64,000 bases of DNA from assembly GCF_901000735.1 (NCBI RefSeq), contig NC_081545.1, positions 12,493,132-12,557,131 on the forward strand, given 5' to 3'. The stretch's first letter is position 1, and each line of letters begins with the position of its first letter. The position numbers and the translations under genes were made by a program. The notes beneath the pieces were generated by a model. That model worked only from the letters and a program-made list of their open reading frames with translations. It was not told the origin of the DNA and made no database searches. Below are positions 10,513 to 21,301 of this stretch, piece by piece. The DNA is from Corylus avellana. Taxonomy: Eukaryota > Streptophyta > Magnoliopsida > Fagales > Betulaceae.

Positions 10513-12524
10513 TTTTGAAAACAAACTATCAAGAGAACTTGATGGGATGATTTGAAAGCCTTAGGCTCTTCTCTTTTTGTATACTTAGTAGGGAAGAGAA
10601 ATTTCAGATATTGCCATAGTGGGACAAGTAGCAAATGAAGAGTCCCACTAGGACAAGGAGACAGGAATGGATGGCTAGCGTTTCCCCAAGCCTCCACTCC
10701 ATTGCCACATGGGCAAGGGAGAAACTCTCCCTGGGCCACGCGGCTCCTTCCCTGGGAGCATGGGCCTGGGATCTAATCCCTGGCCCTTTCTTATGCAGTC
10801 CAACGCATAGGGCCAGAGAAAATTTCCTGGCTTTATGCTCTCATGCTTTATTTAAGGTTCATGGGTTTTATCCCAAGCCCAACCTTAAATATTCTTTATC
10901 CCATGTTTTAGATAAATAAAACATTTAGCATAATAAATAAGAAAGCATTTATTTGGTTATATTATATTAGCTTGGTGAGGGAGGTAAAGGAAAAAATAAT
11001 TATTAGCTTAAATATTTCCGTAATCATGTTTCCTTGACATTTGTTCCGCAAGAATATTTTAATCACAATTAGTTCTACTAAATAATTGTGATTGCACTCC
11101 AATAAATATTTTGTTTAAGCAATTAATACCTTTGACTTATACTTGACTTATGATCCCTACATAAATCTTACGTAGCAGAATTAGGGCTAAGGATACTGCC
11201 ACTTAATTCTCTATATCTTTTCCTTGACTCATTGACTTTACGTTATTCTTATAATGTGAAGATCATATATATATATATTGCTATACCAACCAAAATGCTA
11301 TGGCCAAAGACTTGTGAATAATATCAATAAAATCTATCTCAAGGGAAAATTTCTTATCTCTTTGTCTACTTAACAAAAGATTTGGATTTCTTCTGAAGTT
11401 GGTGTTCCCACAATATTATATGTGATTACCCAAAGTACTGAGTAATATTGACCGATGATTGGTCTCACGCTTAGATATATTTAAGTAATCAACAATTCAC
11501 ATTTGAGTTCATGAAGTTCTTAGAATTTAGAATCAAAGTCCAATGAAGCATTTGAGGAGTTTATAGTCCTTTTTCTCAATAAACAGTATTTTATGAAAAG
11601 AAAACTCCTTGGTCCATTCAGTGCCTTAGGGTCTCAACACAATATTGTAACACCCCGGTCCCATATTGGGAAGATGAGAGGAAGATGAGTGGGTGGTTTA
11701 TAAAGATAGTCATGGGTGCTAAGTCCCACATTGCCTAGTTACTAGGTGAAACTGGGCTTTATAATGAATTGTAGGGAAGCTTCAAATTAACTAGTCCTTT
11801 TGGGGTAATAGTGCAGATGTGGCTAGCGCTTTTCCTTAGGCCATTACAAATGGTATCAGAGCCACCTAGTAGCGCCAGGTCATGTGGTACTGCAGCAGTG
11901 CATGACGTGGCCCTGACAAGGACGTCAGAAATTTAAGAGGGAGAGTTTGTAACACCCCAGTCCCATATTGGGAAGATGAGAAGAAGCCCACATAGAGTCG
12001 GTGGTTTATAAAGATAGTCATAGGTGCTAAGTCCCACATTGCTTAGTTACTAGGTGAAACTAGGCTTTATAATGAATTGTAGGGAAGCTCCAAATTGACT
12101 AGTCCTTTTGGGGTAATAGCGCAGATGTGGCTAGTGCTTTTCCTTGGGCCATTACAATACACATTAATCCCAAAGTCACCGCTTCCCTTGATCAAGTTAG
12201 ATCTCCAAGATTTGATATGTAACAGTCTTACTCAAAATGGAATACCCATTTCCATTTACCGACTACGAACTTTATACATTTAATGATACAAAGATTGTGG
12301 ACTAAGACCCTGTGTGATAACTACGTGTACTCACACCCATAGCCATATGCAATGTAATCCTAGGACCTTTCACATGCATAATGAACTATTGGCAATAGGC
12401 ATGTACAAGATGATATATGTCATATACTCAAAATGATTTAATCAATGAATAAAAACATATATTCATTGATGTTAAATGTCATTATGCATCTAAGATCACT
12501 GGGATTCGGGCCATAATCCCAACA
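10513..12524 (-). mobile_element. LTR-like insert inside CACTA copy 2 (probable copia solo LTR)
   Basis: Counterpart of 642-2628. The right boundary is again AACA followed by TATAC (12525-12529). The left flank is TATAG (10508-10512), a one-base variant of the same duplication. It contains the nested TRIM at 11646-12156. No coding capacity is recognised. Confidence 0.5.
11646..12156 (+). mobile_element. TRIM element, copy 2
   Basis: LTRs are 11646-11848 and 11948-12156. The PBS TGGTATCAGAGCC at 11851-11863 is a perfect tRNA-iMet type, better than in copy 1, and a purine-rich PPT precedes the second LTR. It was carried along by the 4.5 kb duplication, so the two TRIM copies reflect one insertion event. 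Confidence 0.85.
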
Positions 12525-13169
12525 TATACGTCGTTTGAAAAGTAAACGACATAAAAAAAAAATGTTGTCATTTACTGTGCAAATGACACAACTTCCATAG
12601 TATACGCCGTTTTCATAGTAAACAACATCATTTATAAAAACTTGTCGTTTAACAATAAATGACCTGTTTGTGTTGACGTTGTTTACTGTTAAACAACGTC
12701 AACTTTAAAAACCTAATGTCCTTTGGCCCAGAAAACAATGTTAAAGTTAATTAAATAAGACCGAGTGTGGCTGAAGAATGTCGTTTAATAGTAGAGCGAT
12801 GTGAATAAAATCCATTTCTTGAAACTCACGTTTCCCTCCTCACACCTAAACTAACACTTTGAATTTTTTGAAATCCGGCCAAAACCAGCATTTCCCTCCT
12901 CACACCTAGCCCCACACTTTGAAGTTCTTGAAATACCACCTAAATTCGACACGCTTCTTTCTTTTTGTCATGCTGAGTACTCCACATGCCACAACCTCAT
13001 AAATCAAGGGGTTTTTCTTCTTCTTTGTACACAGTTTTTTTTTTATATATATATTTCTGCTTCTCTCCTTCCCTCGGGCAAAAATAAGAAAAAACTAAAA
13101 CATTCCAAAACCACATTTCTCTATCTCTCTTTCTCTCTCAAAAATCCTCTCTCCTCTCAAATTTTCCTC

Positions 13170-13384
13170 ATGAATGACCTCTAGCTTCTCTCTTGGCTCT
13201 TTCCCTGGCTTCCATTACGAGCAACTCTCCTCCGACCTTCACATCATTGAAATGTCCTCCTCGGCCAAATTGACTAGCGTTGGAGCCTTTGTTAACCTGG
13301 ACAAGTTCTTCAAGGACATTGAGTCCATGAAGGAAGAGCTCATGAAGCTGGACTACCTTAACCATGCTCTAAGTAGCGCATCCT
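13170..13384 (+). pseudogene. Captured syntaxin (SYP12-type) N-terminal fragment, copy 2
   Basis: This copy keeps the diagnostic start MNDL (ATG at 13170). A frame break follows, then the 13174 frame gives SSFSLGSFPGF and later VNLDKFFKDIESMKEEL. The MNDL plus SSFS plus NLDKFF order matches the amino end of SYP121/122-type syntaxins better than copy 1 does. It terminates without the SNARE domain. Confidence 0.7.
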
Positions 13385-13408
13385 CTACCTCATCAAGCCT
13401 ATCTCCCG

Positions 13409-13537
13409 CATGATGTCTACCTCTCCTCCATCACCCCCATCACTAGTGTCTACTTTCTCTCCAATTGTCTCTCAAACTCTACCTACATCTACCTCTTCGT
13501 CACCATCATCCAGATGCTCAAGGCCCTTATGCCCTTA
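13409..13537 (+). pseudogene. Captured sugar-phosphate translocator fragment, copy 2
   Basis: Same fragment as 3506-3646, starting at HDVYLSS and running to [11 protein letters not shown] small deletion has removed the bases around the ATG found in copy 1. Base differences between the copies are spread over all codon positions by eye, as expected for sequence not under coding constraint since duplication. Confidence 0.75.
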
Positions 13538-14274
13538 CGATTTAGGGCTTGATAACTTTGATTTCATTGGATTGTGGTTTTGAATTTCCTACTTGGTTCT
13601 TAAGAAACTCCAGAAAGGAAAATATCAGGAGAATTTAAAAAAAAAGATTTTATGTAGATTTACCACGTTTGTTTAAATAAATGACATAAATCTTTTACGT
13701 CGTTTGTACATTTAAACAAAGTAAAAAATGTACGTTGCTTTGTGAACGATGTTTGTTGGTTTTACATCGTCTAGCCCTAAACTAAAATTAATGTTCTTTC
13801 ACTGTACAAACGATGTAAATAATTTTCTTGACCCCATGTTTACGCCATTTGATAAGCAATGTTAAATAAGCAACATCAATTGATTGACATCATTTATTCT
13901 ATTATTTGCATCGTTTTTCAAATGACGTGAAAAGTAGTTTTTTTTGTAGTGTCTGAAATTTGTTTTTTATGAAAAGTCATCTTTAATTGAGCTTGAAAGT
14001 TGCATTTGATTTTTTTTAGGTTTTTAGTGTTGGCCTATTCAGTTATCAAAACAAGCATTGTAAGTCTTGAAACACTTTGTTGTTTTGGTGGTTTTATTTT
14101 AAAGTTGAAGTCGTGGAATTTATAGTAGTGTGTGTTGTTAGGTTTTAGATTGGCCTAATTCAATGGTCATTCTTGTAATGTCTGTGTGTTTAAAACTTTG
14201 AGTGTTTGTATGTAAAACCTCAGGGGTTGTTTGAGGGGTGTTCTTAGTGTTTTTACGATCTTCTAAGAAGTTCT

Positions 14275-14640
14275 CTTGTTTTCCATCAAAAGTTTCATTA
14301 GAACGAGGCTCGTAACGGGACTGAATAAAGAGCCTTCTGTTTTCCCATTAGAATAGAACATGTAATGCGAGCAAAAATTGGTCTCCTTGTTTTCTTGTCA
14401 GGAGGCTCGTCAAGACGAGGATGTGACGAGAGCTTTTTTGTCTTCCTAGTTTCTCGTCAGGAACGGTGTCACGACTAGGATGTGACGACAGCATTTTTGG
14501 TCTCCCTGGTTTCTCGTTAGGAATGGCGTCAGGACGAGACATGTAATGACACCAAAGTTGGATTCCCTGGTTTCCTGTCAGCTGGTTCGTTAAGACGGAA
14601 CATGTGACAAAGTAGATGCATTTTTCCTTCCCGTCAAGAT
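14275..14640 (+). repeat. Degenerate ~60-bp tandem repeat in copia LTR
   Basis: Units recur at about 14336, 14395, 14454, 14514 and 14576 (spacing 59-62 bp). Each centres on a CGTCAGGA... GAGGATGTGACGA-like core followed by a T-rich stretch and GTTTTCTCGTCAGG. The repeat lies just upstream of the TATA box, in U3. The equivalent of about 2.5 units is present in copy 1 of the duplication before it breaks at 4542. Confidence 0.7.
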
Positions 14641-15158
14641 GGGATTGCTGTCTCATTAAGACGTGGGAATTTCAGATCTGTGAAATCTGTTATTCACGTC
14701 ATAATGAGAAAGTGTCCCGTTATGACGCGACGAAGGAGTTAGTCCCTTTATAAAAGGATTTCAGTCACTGTTCACTCTTCATACTTTGGGATTTTATTTT
14801 GAGAGCTTTCTCTTCTCTAAACTCTCCTTTTCTCCACTAGCATTAGGTCCTGGTGGTATTGATTTTCTAGACGGGACGTGATATAGCTTGAAGCTGTCCT
14901 TTCTCTTGTGCCTTACTCGCTTGATTATGATAAAGTTGGAATCTTTGATGGGTGTTTGTTGAAGAAAGTCTACTAAAGGGTTGGTAATGGAAGTCACATC
15001 CTAAAAATGGTCACGATGGAAACAAGCTGAAGGTTTGTCATTCTTACTAAGTTTAGAGGCAGTCAAGGGTGTGGGTATTATCTATTCTGTAACTGTGAAT
15101 CTTTGTTTAATGATTTCCTGGGTTTGGCTGCCCCAGAGTGTTTTTACCTTGAGGTGCT

Positions 15159-15577
15159 TGATGAGTGCTAAATACTGCATATTTGAGCGTCTTAATTTAT
15201 ATTTGTTAATCCTTTAATTGTGTCTTAATCTAATGTTTTGTGTTAGTTCTGTGTTTATAGTGTTTTGTAAGTTGATAAAGGAAAACTGTGCCTTTAAAGG
15301 GAAAAATGCAAAGTTTAGAAGAAAGCACACTTTGAGAAGACTTAGATGATGTGGTTAAGTTTAACCANNNNNNNNNNNNNNNNNNNNNNNNNNNNNNNNN
15401 NNNNNNNNNNNNNNNNNNNNNNNNNNNNNNNNNNNNNNNNNNNNNNNNNNNNNNNNNNNNNNNNNNNATATAATTTGTTCTTCAAAAACACAAGTCTCTA
15501 TGGTATCGACCTCGTACTTGCAACCCTTTAATTGCAAACAATTCGTGCACTTGTAAGTTATTAAAATTTTCACAATA
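15159..15577 (+). mobile_element. Gypsy solo LTR (B family) in the copia LTR, with TSD
   Basis: It begins TGATGAGTGCTAAATACTGC and ends TCACAATA (family end ACAACA). Flanks are GTGCT (15154-15158) and GTGCC (15578-15582), a 5-bp duplication with one mismatch. Copia U5 sequence continues on both sides. The full LTR should be about 1.35 kb; the shortfall falls in the 100-N gap inside it, whose true size must therefore be larger than 100. Confidence 0.75.
15368..15467. other. Assembly gap (100 N)
   Basis: A run of exactly 100 N within the solo LTR, so a placeholder length. By comparison with LTRs 16175-17523 and 18988-20389, roughly 1 kb of LTR is missing here. Confidence 0.95.
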
Positions 15578-15734
15578 GTGCCCAAGAGTTTTCCACTTCA
15601 TAAACAAAATCTGTGTTGTGGTTTTATTTGTTTATTTTTCTGTTGCACATGCTTTTGTGCTTGATGATAGGGTTAGTTGTTACTATTGAATATTTGGTTG
15701 TTAAAGGTAGAACATGATCCTAGTACTCTTTCAA

Positions 15735-15748
15735 TTGGTGTAAGAGCG
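15735..15748 (+). promoter_or_regulatory. Degenerate tRNA-iMet primer-binding site of the copia element
   Basis: TTGGTGTAAGAGCG is a mutated form of TTGGTATCAGAGCG. It lies 1 bp after the LTR end TCTTTCA and just upstream of the copia gag. Confidence 0.7.
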
Positions 15749-15774
15749 AGTTCGCTCAATTTTTTACAAACGTC

Positions 15775-16174
15775 TTGAGCGTGTTTGTTGACTTCTTGGT
15801 TATAGAACCAAATACTTCTTTTTTGAATGCTCCTCCCATTGTTAATGGGAATGATTATGCTCATTGGAAGGTCTATATGAAAGCCTACTTGAAGGGCTTA
15901 ATGACAACATATGGGTTATTGTTGAAAAAGGACTGTATAAACCTGATGGCGATTTTGATAAGTGGAGTAAACAAGACATTGTGAACAGCAATTGGAATAA
16001 TCGAGGGTTAAGTTGCATTTCCAACGGTATATCGTCGGATGAGTTTCAATGGATTACTCTCTGTGAGACCTCAAAGGAAGCATGGGATATTCTTGAGAAG
16101 ACTTATGAAGGCTCAAAAGGAGTGAGGAAGGCCAAACTTGAGATGTTGATGTCTCGGTTTGAGACTGTGAACAT
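15775..16174 (+). pseudogene. Copia Gag (N-terminal part), frameshifted and truncated
   Basis: Two overlapping frames together give a copia-type Gag (UBN2/DUF4219 family). The first frame contains NAPPIVNGNDYAHWKVYM. After a frameshift near 15893 the second gives NDNIWVIVEKG, a KWSKQD segment, ITLCETSKEAWDILEKTYEG and KLEMLMSRFETV. Plant copia Gag proteins have the order NGxNYxxWK, then AWxxLxxxYEG, then LxxxFExLxM, so family assignment is firm. In the element this protein would form the particle. The frame is cut at 16174 by LTR B1; nothing downstream of it is visible in the window. Confidence 0.85.
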
Positions 16175-17523
16175 TGATAAGTGCCAAATATTGTATATTT
16201 GGACCCCCTTTATTTACATTAGTTAATCCTTTATCTGTGTCGTTATTTAATGTTTTGTGTTAGTTTTGTGTTTATAGTGTTTTGTAGGTAGTTGAAGAAA
16301 AACAACAACTTTAAAGGGAAAAATGTAAAATTTGGAAGAAAGCATACTTTGAGAAGACCTAGATGATCTGGTTAAGTTTAACCAAATCCAAGAAAATGGT
16401 TAAATCGGATTAAAGATCAAATTGAATTAAATTTCAGATTTGATAAGATTTCGGATTTGATTCAAATTTAGATTCTGTACGCGTCTCAGTATTTTGACCA
16501 TAACTTTCCGCTCAAATATTTGATTGAACTGATTCAAGTGGCATTAGAAATCTAACTTAAAATAATACAATTCTTTATGAAATTGGATTTTCCTAATTTG
16601 GATGGTTACTATGCCAAAATTATCTTGCAATAAAAGGATACAAACTTGGACGAATTTTATCCGATTTCAACTGGTAAAACCCTAAGTTTTAGGTCTATAA
16701 ATAGGGAATTATGAGATTAGTTAAGGGAGGCAACGAATTTCAAGATTGCAAAGAATAAAGAAGAGAGTTTAAGGTTTTCCTAGCTTTTGGATCTATACTC
16801 GATTTTACATTATGAATTCAATCAATTTTGTTTTGTCTTTGATTAACATGAGAGGCTAAACCTTCAACTAAGGTAGAAGATGAAGCCTCACTTATGATTA
16901 GCAACTTTGTTTCATGTATGTAATATTTCCCAATTTAATGGTTTAATTACTCTATTGTTTTACTTCTAATCAATTTGATTGAACAATTCTTGGATATCTT
17001 TTGTGATTCAAGGATACACTTGATGATTTAAGATTATTCAATACAATTGATTGCTTGGTTTTCTTTGTTAAAAATTGGGTTTCCCATGTGATTTATTCTC
17101 TGGATACAATTGATGTTTTGATAAAGATTCGATATTTTCTTGTGATTTATGGATACAATTAGTTATTTGATCGAATATTGGATTTCTTTTGTGATTTGGT
17201 TTATGAATGGATATATGGGATCTTTTGATTAATTCTTTGAAGCAATAGTAAGACAAACTTAAGATTTATATGTGACAACTTTGGGGAATATTATAGATCA
17301 TGAAATTATGTTGTTATGAATTTATGAGTGCGGATTCTGAAACCATAATGCTTTGTCATAAGTTTTCAATCACTTTAAATTGTTTATGTTTTTACTTAAA
17401 AACATATATTAGGGTTTAATTAGTTTAGATTTAAATTGCTCTTTAAAAAATACAATTCTCTGTGGGTTCCACCTCGCACTAGAAACGATTTGCGCACTTG
17501 TGAGTAATTAAATTTGTACAACA
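16175..17523 (+). mobile_element. 5' LTR of element B1 (Athila/Tat-type gypsy)
   Basis: 1349 bp, starting TGATAAGTGCCAAATATTG and ending TGTACAACA. A TATA box TATAAATAG lies at 16696. It is inserted in the copia gag and followed by a tRNA-Asp PBS. No 3' LTR of B1 is visible, because B2 is inserted in its gag and the right part is lost before the gap at 22823. Confidence 0.85.
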
Positions 17524-17529
17524 AGTTTT

Positions 17530-17547
17530 TGACACCTTTGCCGGGCA
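17530..17547 (+). promoter_or_regulatory. Degenerate tRNA-Asp primer-binding site of B1
   Basis: TGACACCTTTGCCGGGCA aligns to TGGCGCCGTTGCCGGGGA, the complement of plant tRNA-Asp 3' ends used by Athila/Tat elements. Four mismatches are consistent with age. Confidence 0.75.
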
Positions 17548-18166
17548 TTTGTTCAATTTTTGAAAACAATTTATGTTTAAATTAGTTTTATTCTTCTACT
17601 AGTTATAATTAAGACTTTATTTTTCTGTAATTTTTTTATTTTTTTTTTACTCTTGTTACAAATAAAAAAAAAATTTTAAAAAGAGAATTTTTTTGTTTTG
17701 TTTCTTTGTTGTTTTGATTGTGTTATAGTTTTGTCGCAACCACTTTCCGCACGCCGCTTTTAGTGCGATCGATCGTAGCCCTGCTATGATCAAGCGCACT
17801 TGTGGCCAAGACAGCAAGCCAAGCACACTCACAGCAAAGGCAACAACCGCAATTCAGTAGATTTTAGCCAAAATATTTTGGTCATTTTTCGTGAGTTTTT
17901 AGTTTTTGTTTAAATTAATTTCTGCTTGCATTTGTGTTTAGTTAGTTTAATATAATTTAATTTAGTTCAAGTCATTTAAGTTTTCAGTTTGTTAAGTTGT
18001 TAGATTATTAGTTCCTATTTGCGTGTTCGGTTGTTGATCTTTAAATTTGGAGTTAAACACTTTTGATCTCAAAATTGAAAGAACGACTAGAGAGAATCTA
18101 AGACAGCCACCAAACTCACCCACCAATTCTCAAACTTCTGAGTCTGATTCGAAAAAGTCTGTTAAG
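17548..18166 (+). other. 5' leader of B1
   Basis: Untranslated, T-rich leader of about 620 bp. At about 17765-17805 it carries the CpG-rich signal TGCGATCGATCGTAG and a related ATCAAGCGCACTTG, as do the leaders of the other gypsy elements here. No open frame of note. Confidence 0.6.
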
Positions 18167-18990
18167 ATGGGAGAATGAAATCAACCTAGACCCCTTAGGG
18201 AGATGTTCATACCCAATATTACCAACACACCGTTGCGTATAGTGTTGCCAGCTACTCGCTTCGACCTGAAGCCGAGTACAATAAGTCACCTTCCTACATT
18301 TAGAGGATTAGAGAATAAGGATCCATATGTTCATGTGAGGAGTTTTTTGGAAATTTGTGATATTGTTAATACACAGAATGCCCCAGCAGAAGCGGTGCGT
18401 CTTCGGTTATTCCCTCTATCCCTACATGATAGGGCGAAATCCTGGCTACTCAACAATAGACCTGGATCTATCACTTTTTGGGATATGCTGCAAAGCAAAT
18501 TTTACCACAAGTTCTTCCCAATTTCCAAAATCAATAACCTCCATCTACAGATCACCAATTTCAGACAAAAAGAAGGGGAAAGATTCACTGATAGTTGGCA
18601 GAAGTTTAAAGAGCTTACTATAAAATGCCCACCCCACGGGTTTGAGAATGAGGTGCTTGTTCAAATTTTCTACAGGGGACTAACACCAAGTGAGCAAAAC
18701 TCGCTTGAGACTATGAATGGTAGAGAATTCTTAAGTCTTACTGGGGATGAAGGCTATAAAACTTTGGACAAAATGGTTGAACGAGCACAACAATGGGATT
18801 TTCAAAATAGTCAAGCTAGTTGGGACAGACAACAACCCGCTCCCAAGATAGGAGGCATCTATGAGGTGAGGAACGATGCTAAATTAAGGGAGGAATTGAT
18901 GGTTCTCAGGCGTCAGCTTGACACTATGGTCTTAAACAAACCAGTGAATGCAGCAGATACTTACCAAGTTGATGAGTGCAGGTTATGTGA
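18167..18990 (+). pseudogene. Gag of B1 (retrotrans_gag domain), truncated
   Basis: The family start is probably the ATG at 18167, which is followed after three codons by a stop. The same frame then stays open from 18203 for 264 codons. It reads PLREMFIPN, RFDLKP, then the capsid core with RLRLFPLSLHDRAKSWL, ITFWDMLQSKFYHKFFP and FYRGLTPSEQN, then SLTGDEGYKTLDKM and a coiled C-terminal part. These are hallmarks of Athila-type Gag. It ends CRLCDR where LTR B2 begins, before any complete zinc knuckle. Role: particle protein. It is inactivated by the stop and the insertion. Confidence 0.85.
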
Positions 18991-20389
18991 TAGATAAGTG
19001 TCAAATATTGCATACTTGGACCCCTTTATTTACATTAATTAATCCTTTAGTTGTGTTGTTATTTAATATTTTATGTTAGTTTTGTGTTTTTAGTATTTTG
19101 TAGGTCGTTGAAGAAAAACTGCAGCTTTAAAGAGAAAAATGCAAAGTTTGGAAGAAAGCATACTTTGAGAAGTCCTAGATGATGTGGTTAAGTTTAACCA
19201 AATCCAATAAAAGGTTAAATCGGATTAAAGATCAGATTGGATTAAAGTTCAAATTGGATAAAATTTCGGATTGGATTCAAATTCAGATGCTACACATGTC
19301 TCAGTATTTTGACCATACTTTTCCGCTAAAATATCGGATTTAAGTGATTCAAGCGGCATTGAAAAGCTCACTCAAAATACTACAGTTCATTCTGAAATAG
19401 GATTTTCTAAATTCAGAAGGTTACTATGCCAAAATCGCCCCGCAATAAAAGCACATAAATCTGGATGAATCCTATTCTCATTTCAGACTTCTATTTTGAC
19501 TGGGAGACAGACTCCGAATTATCTAGATTTAATAGGGCTTCTAGGACTTCCCTAAGCCTATAAATAGATCTCTTTGAATTCAAGGAAAGATATAGAATTT
19601 CAAAGAGCAAAATTATATAGTTTTTCTCTTTTTAGTTTAGGTTTTCTTTAGACGTAGGTTTTAATTTTTATGTGGAGCTAAATTCCCAACTAAAGTTGGG
19701 GATGAACCCTCACCGATGAAGAACATCAATACTTTCATGGAAGTCTTTATTTATCTGATTTTATTGGGTTTAATATTTCAATTGTTTTACTTCTTTTGAA
19801 TGTGTGGAGTGATTCTTGGATATCTTTTATGATTCAAGGATACACTTGATGATTTAAGATAATTTTACATAATTGATTGCTTGATTTTATTTTCCTAAAT
19901 AATTGGATATCCAATGTGATTTGTTCTACTGATGCATTTGGTGTTTCAATGAAGATTGAAAATCTTTTGTGATTTATGGATACATCTGATGATTTAATTG
20001 ATATTGGATTCCTCTTGTGATTTGTGCAATGAATGGATACATGGGATGGCTTTGATTAATTGTTTAAAGCATTCATATCTAAGATTTTAATTGTGAAAAC
20101 TTCAGATTAATATTGATAAACATGGAAGTATGTTGTTATGATTCGGTGAGTGTGAATTCTCAAACCTTAGTATTTTATCTCTTAGGTTATTTTAATTAGT
20201 TTATGTTTGTCTTTTAATTTTTAAAACCAAAATTTCAAAATCCTTTTTGAACTAGGTGAGGATTTAATTAGTTTAGATTTGAATTGCTCTTTCAAAAATA
20301 GAATTCTGTTTGGGTTCGACCTCGTACTTGCAATCCATTAAACTACAAACGATTCGTGCACTTGCGAGTATATTAAAATTTGCACAACA
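18988..20389 (+). mobile_element. 5' LTR of element B2, inserted in B1 gag
   Basis: About 1.4 kb and clearly homologous to LTR 16175-17523 (shared start region ATAAGTGTCAAATATTG, TATA box TATAAATA at 19559, end TGCACAACA). The first bases are altered (TGATAGATAAGTG), so the start is good to a few bp. It is followed directly by its own PBS, so it is a 5' LTR, not the 3' LTR of B1. Confidence 0.8.
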
Positions 20390-20395
20390 AGTTTT

Positions 20396-20413
20396 TGGTG
20401 TCGTTGCTGGGGA
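20396..20413 (+). promoter_or_regulatory. tRNA-Asp primer-binding site of B2
   Basis: TGGTGTCGTTGCTGGGGA, a near match to the complement of the tRNA-Asp 3' end, 6 bp after the LTR. Confidence 0.8.
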
Positions 20414-20929
20414 ATTGTTCAATTTTTGAAACCAATTTATTTCTAAATTAGTTTTATTCTTCTACTAGTTATAAGTAGGATTTTATTTTTCTACAATTTT
20501 TATTCTCGTTTCTAATATATATATATATATATAAAAGATTTTTCTTTTGTTTGGTTTTTGTTTTTTGTTTTTTGTTTTTTTTGGCTTGTTTTACAGCATT
20601 GCCGCAGCACGTTCCGCACACCCTTGCTAGTGCGATAAATCACAGCCCTGCTATGATTGAGTGCACACGGGGCCAAGACAACAAGTCAAGCGCACTTGCG
20701 CTCGTCAACTACCACATCTTCATTCGTACACAACTGCAGTACACTCGAGCGCACTTGCAACAAAGGCAGCATTTGTAGCAGTTCTGTAGATTTTTGCCAA
20801 AAATTTATTTTTGGTCATTTTTGTGAGTTTTTAAATTTTAGTTTTAATTTTTTTTTAGTTTATTTAAAAAAAGAAAAATGGTTACTATTTTATGTGGGAT
20901 ATTTGCATGCTAAAAAGTGAGGGGGAAGC
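20414..20929 (+). other. 5' leader of B2
   Basis: Untranslated leader with a (TA)n run near 20515-20532 and T-rich DNA. Degenerate copies of the CpG-rich signal lie at about 20628-20770 (AGTGCGATAAATCACAG, TTGAGTGCAC, GAGCGCACTTGC). The short open frames there are translations of this repeat and are not taken as genes. Confidence 0.5.
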
Positions 20930-21301
20930 ATGAATTTTCATTTTAATGATTTTAATGCCTCTCCTGGTTATAGGATACCAGCTCCTACCAACTACCCTCA
21001 AAATTTTTACCCATATAAACCATGTTCATATTGTTTTAATCCTTATCATAAGGAAAACAATTGTCCAGATCTGCGAGCTGAGATCAACGACTTATGGGAC
21101 AGATTAGACCAAATCAGAGCAGCTAGATCTAACTTTTCATATGAACAAATGAACACCAGTTTCTCCAGTCCAGGGTTTAATTCAAATTTCAATTTTTATA
21201 ACCCGGACTGGAGCAACCAATCTGATTTCTCAGGATCAGCTCAAGCTACAAGAAATTATGCTCACCAATTTGATGAATTGCACCATTCAGAATATCTGTA
21301 G
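20930..21301 (+). CDS. Zinc-knuckle Gag-like protein of B2, lacking the capsid domain
   Basis: 123 aa. A CCHC zinc knuckle sits near residues 33-46 (CSYCFNPYHKENNC, spacing C-x2-C-x4-H-x4-C). A segment of the form MNTSFSSPGFNSNFNFYNPD and WSNQSDFSGSAQATRNYA follows; it recurs in related proteins at 31270-31500 and 37226-37426. No retrotrans_gag (capsid) core precedes it, unlike ordinary Gag where the knuckle is C-terminal. Likely a nucleic-acid-binding nucleocapsid-type protein of a non-autonomous element. It ends at a TAG, after which related coding sequence continues in decayed form. Confidence 0.6.
   Translation: MNFHFNDFNASPGYRIPAPTNYPQNFYPYKPCSYCFNPYHKENNCPDLRAEINDLWDRLDQIRAARSNFSYEQMNTSFSSPGFNSNFNFYNPDWSNQSDFSGSAQATRNYAHQFDELHHSEYL

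Larger units (their letters stand above)
10367..13951. mobile_element. Non-autonomous CACTA (En/Spm) transposon, copy 2
   Basis: This copy has the canonical left end CACTACAAGAAAAGG and a right end that is the complement of CACTACAAAAAAAACTAC, giving inverted termini of about 13 bp. The flanking triplets are TTT and TCT; the second is probably a mutated TSD, since copy 1 has TTT on both sides. The same subterminal GTCGTTT/AAACGAC arrays, LTR-like insert, TRIM and captured gene fragments are present. No transposase is seen, so movement would have needed an autonomous CACTA in trans. Confidence 0.85.
9949..14427 (+). repeat. 4.5 kb duplicated block, copy 2
   Basis: Partner of 81-4542. This copy continues rightward without a break into the 60-bp tandem repeat and the TATA-containing copia LTR at 14428-15733, so it probably keeps the original right-hand context, while copy 1 was cut inside the tandem repeat. 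Its CACTA termini are better preserved than those of copy 1. Confidence 0.9.
13952..15733 (+). mobile_element. 3' portion of a copia 5' LTR
   Basis: From the right edge of the CACTA element to the PBS at 15735. It contains a 60-bp tandem repeat (14275-14640), a TATA box TATAAAAG at 14749-14756, and a U5-like end rich in the TGCCCCAGAGTG/TTTTTACCTTGAGGTG block that recurs at 45055-45254. It is split by a gypsy solo LTR at 15159-15577, after which the LTR resumes. The LTR start is not identifiable; the CACTA element probably sits inside this LTR. Confidence 0.6.

Noticed and set aside
15346..15585. Open frames running through N blocks (also at 22674-23186 and 32605-32882)
   Set aside because: N codons keep a frame open artificially; only the sequence outside the gaps was used.
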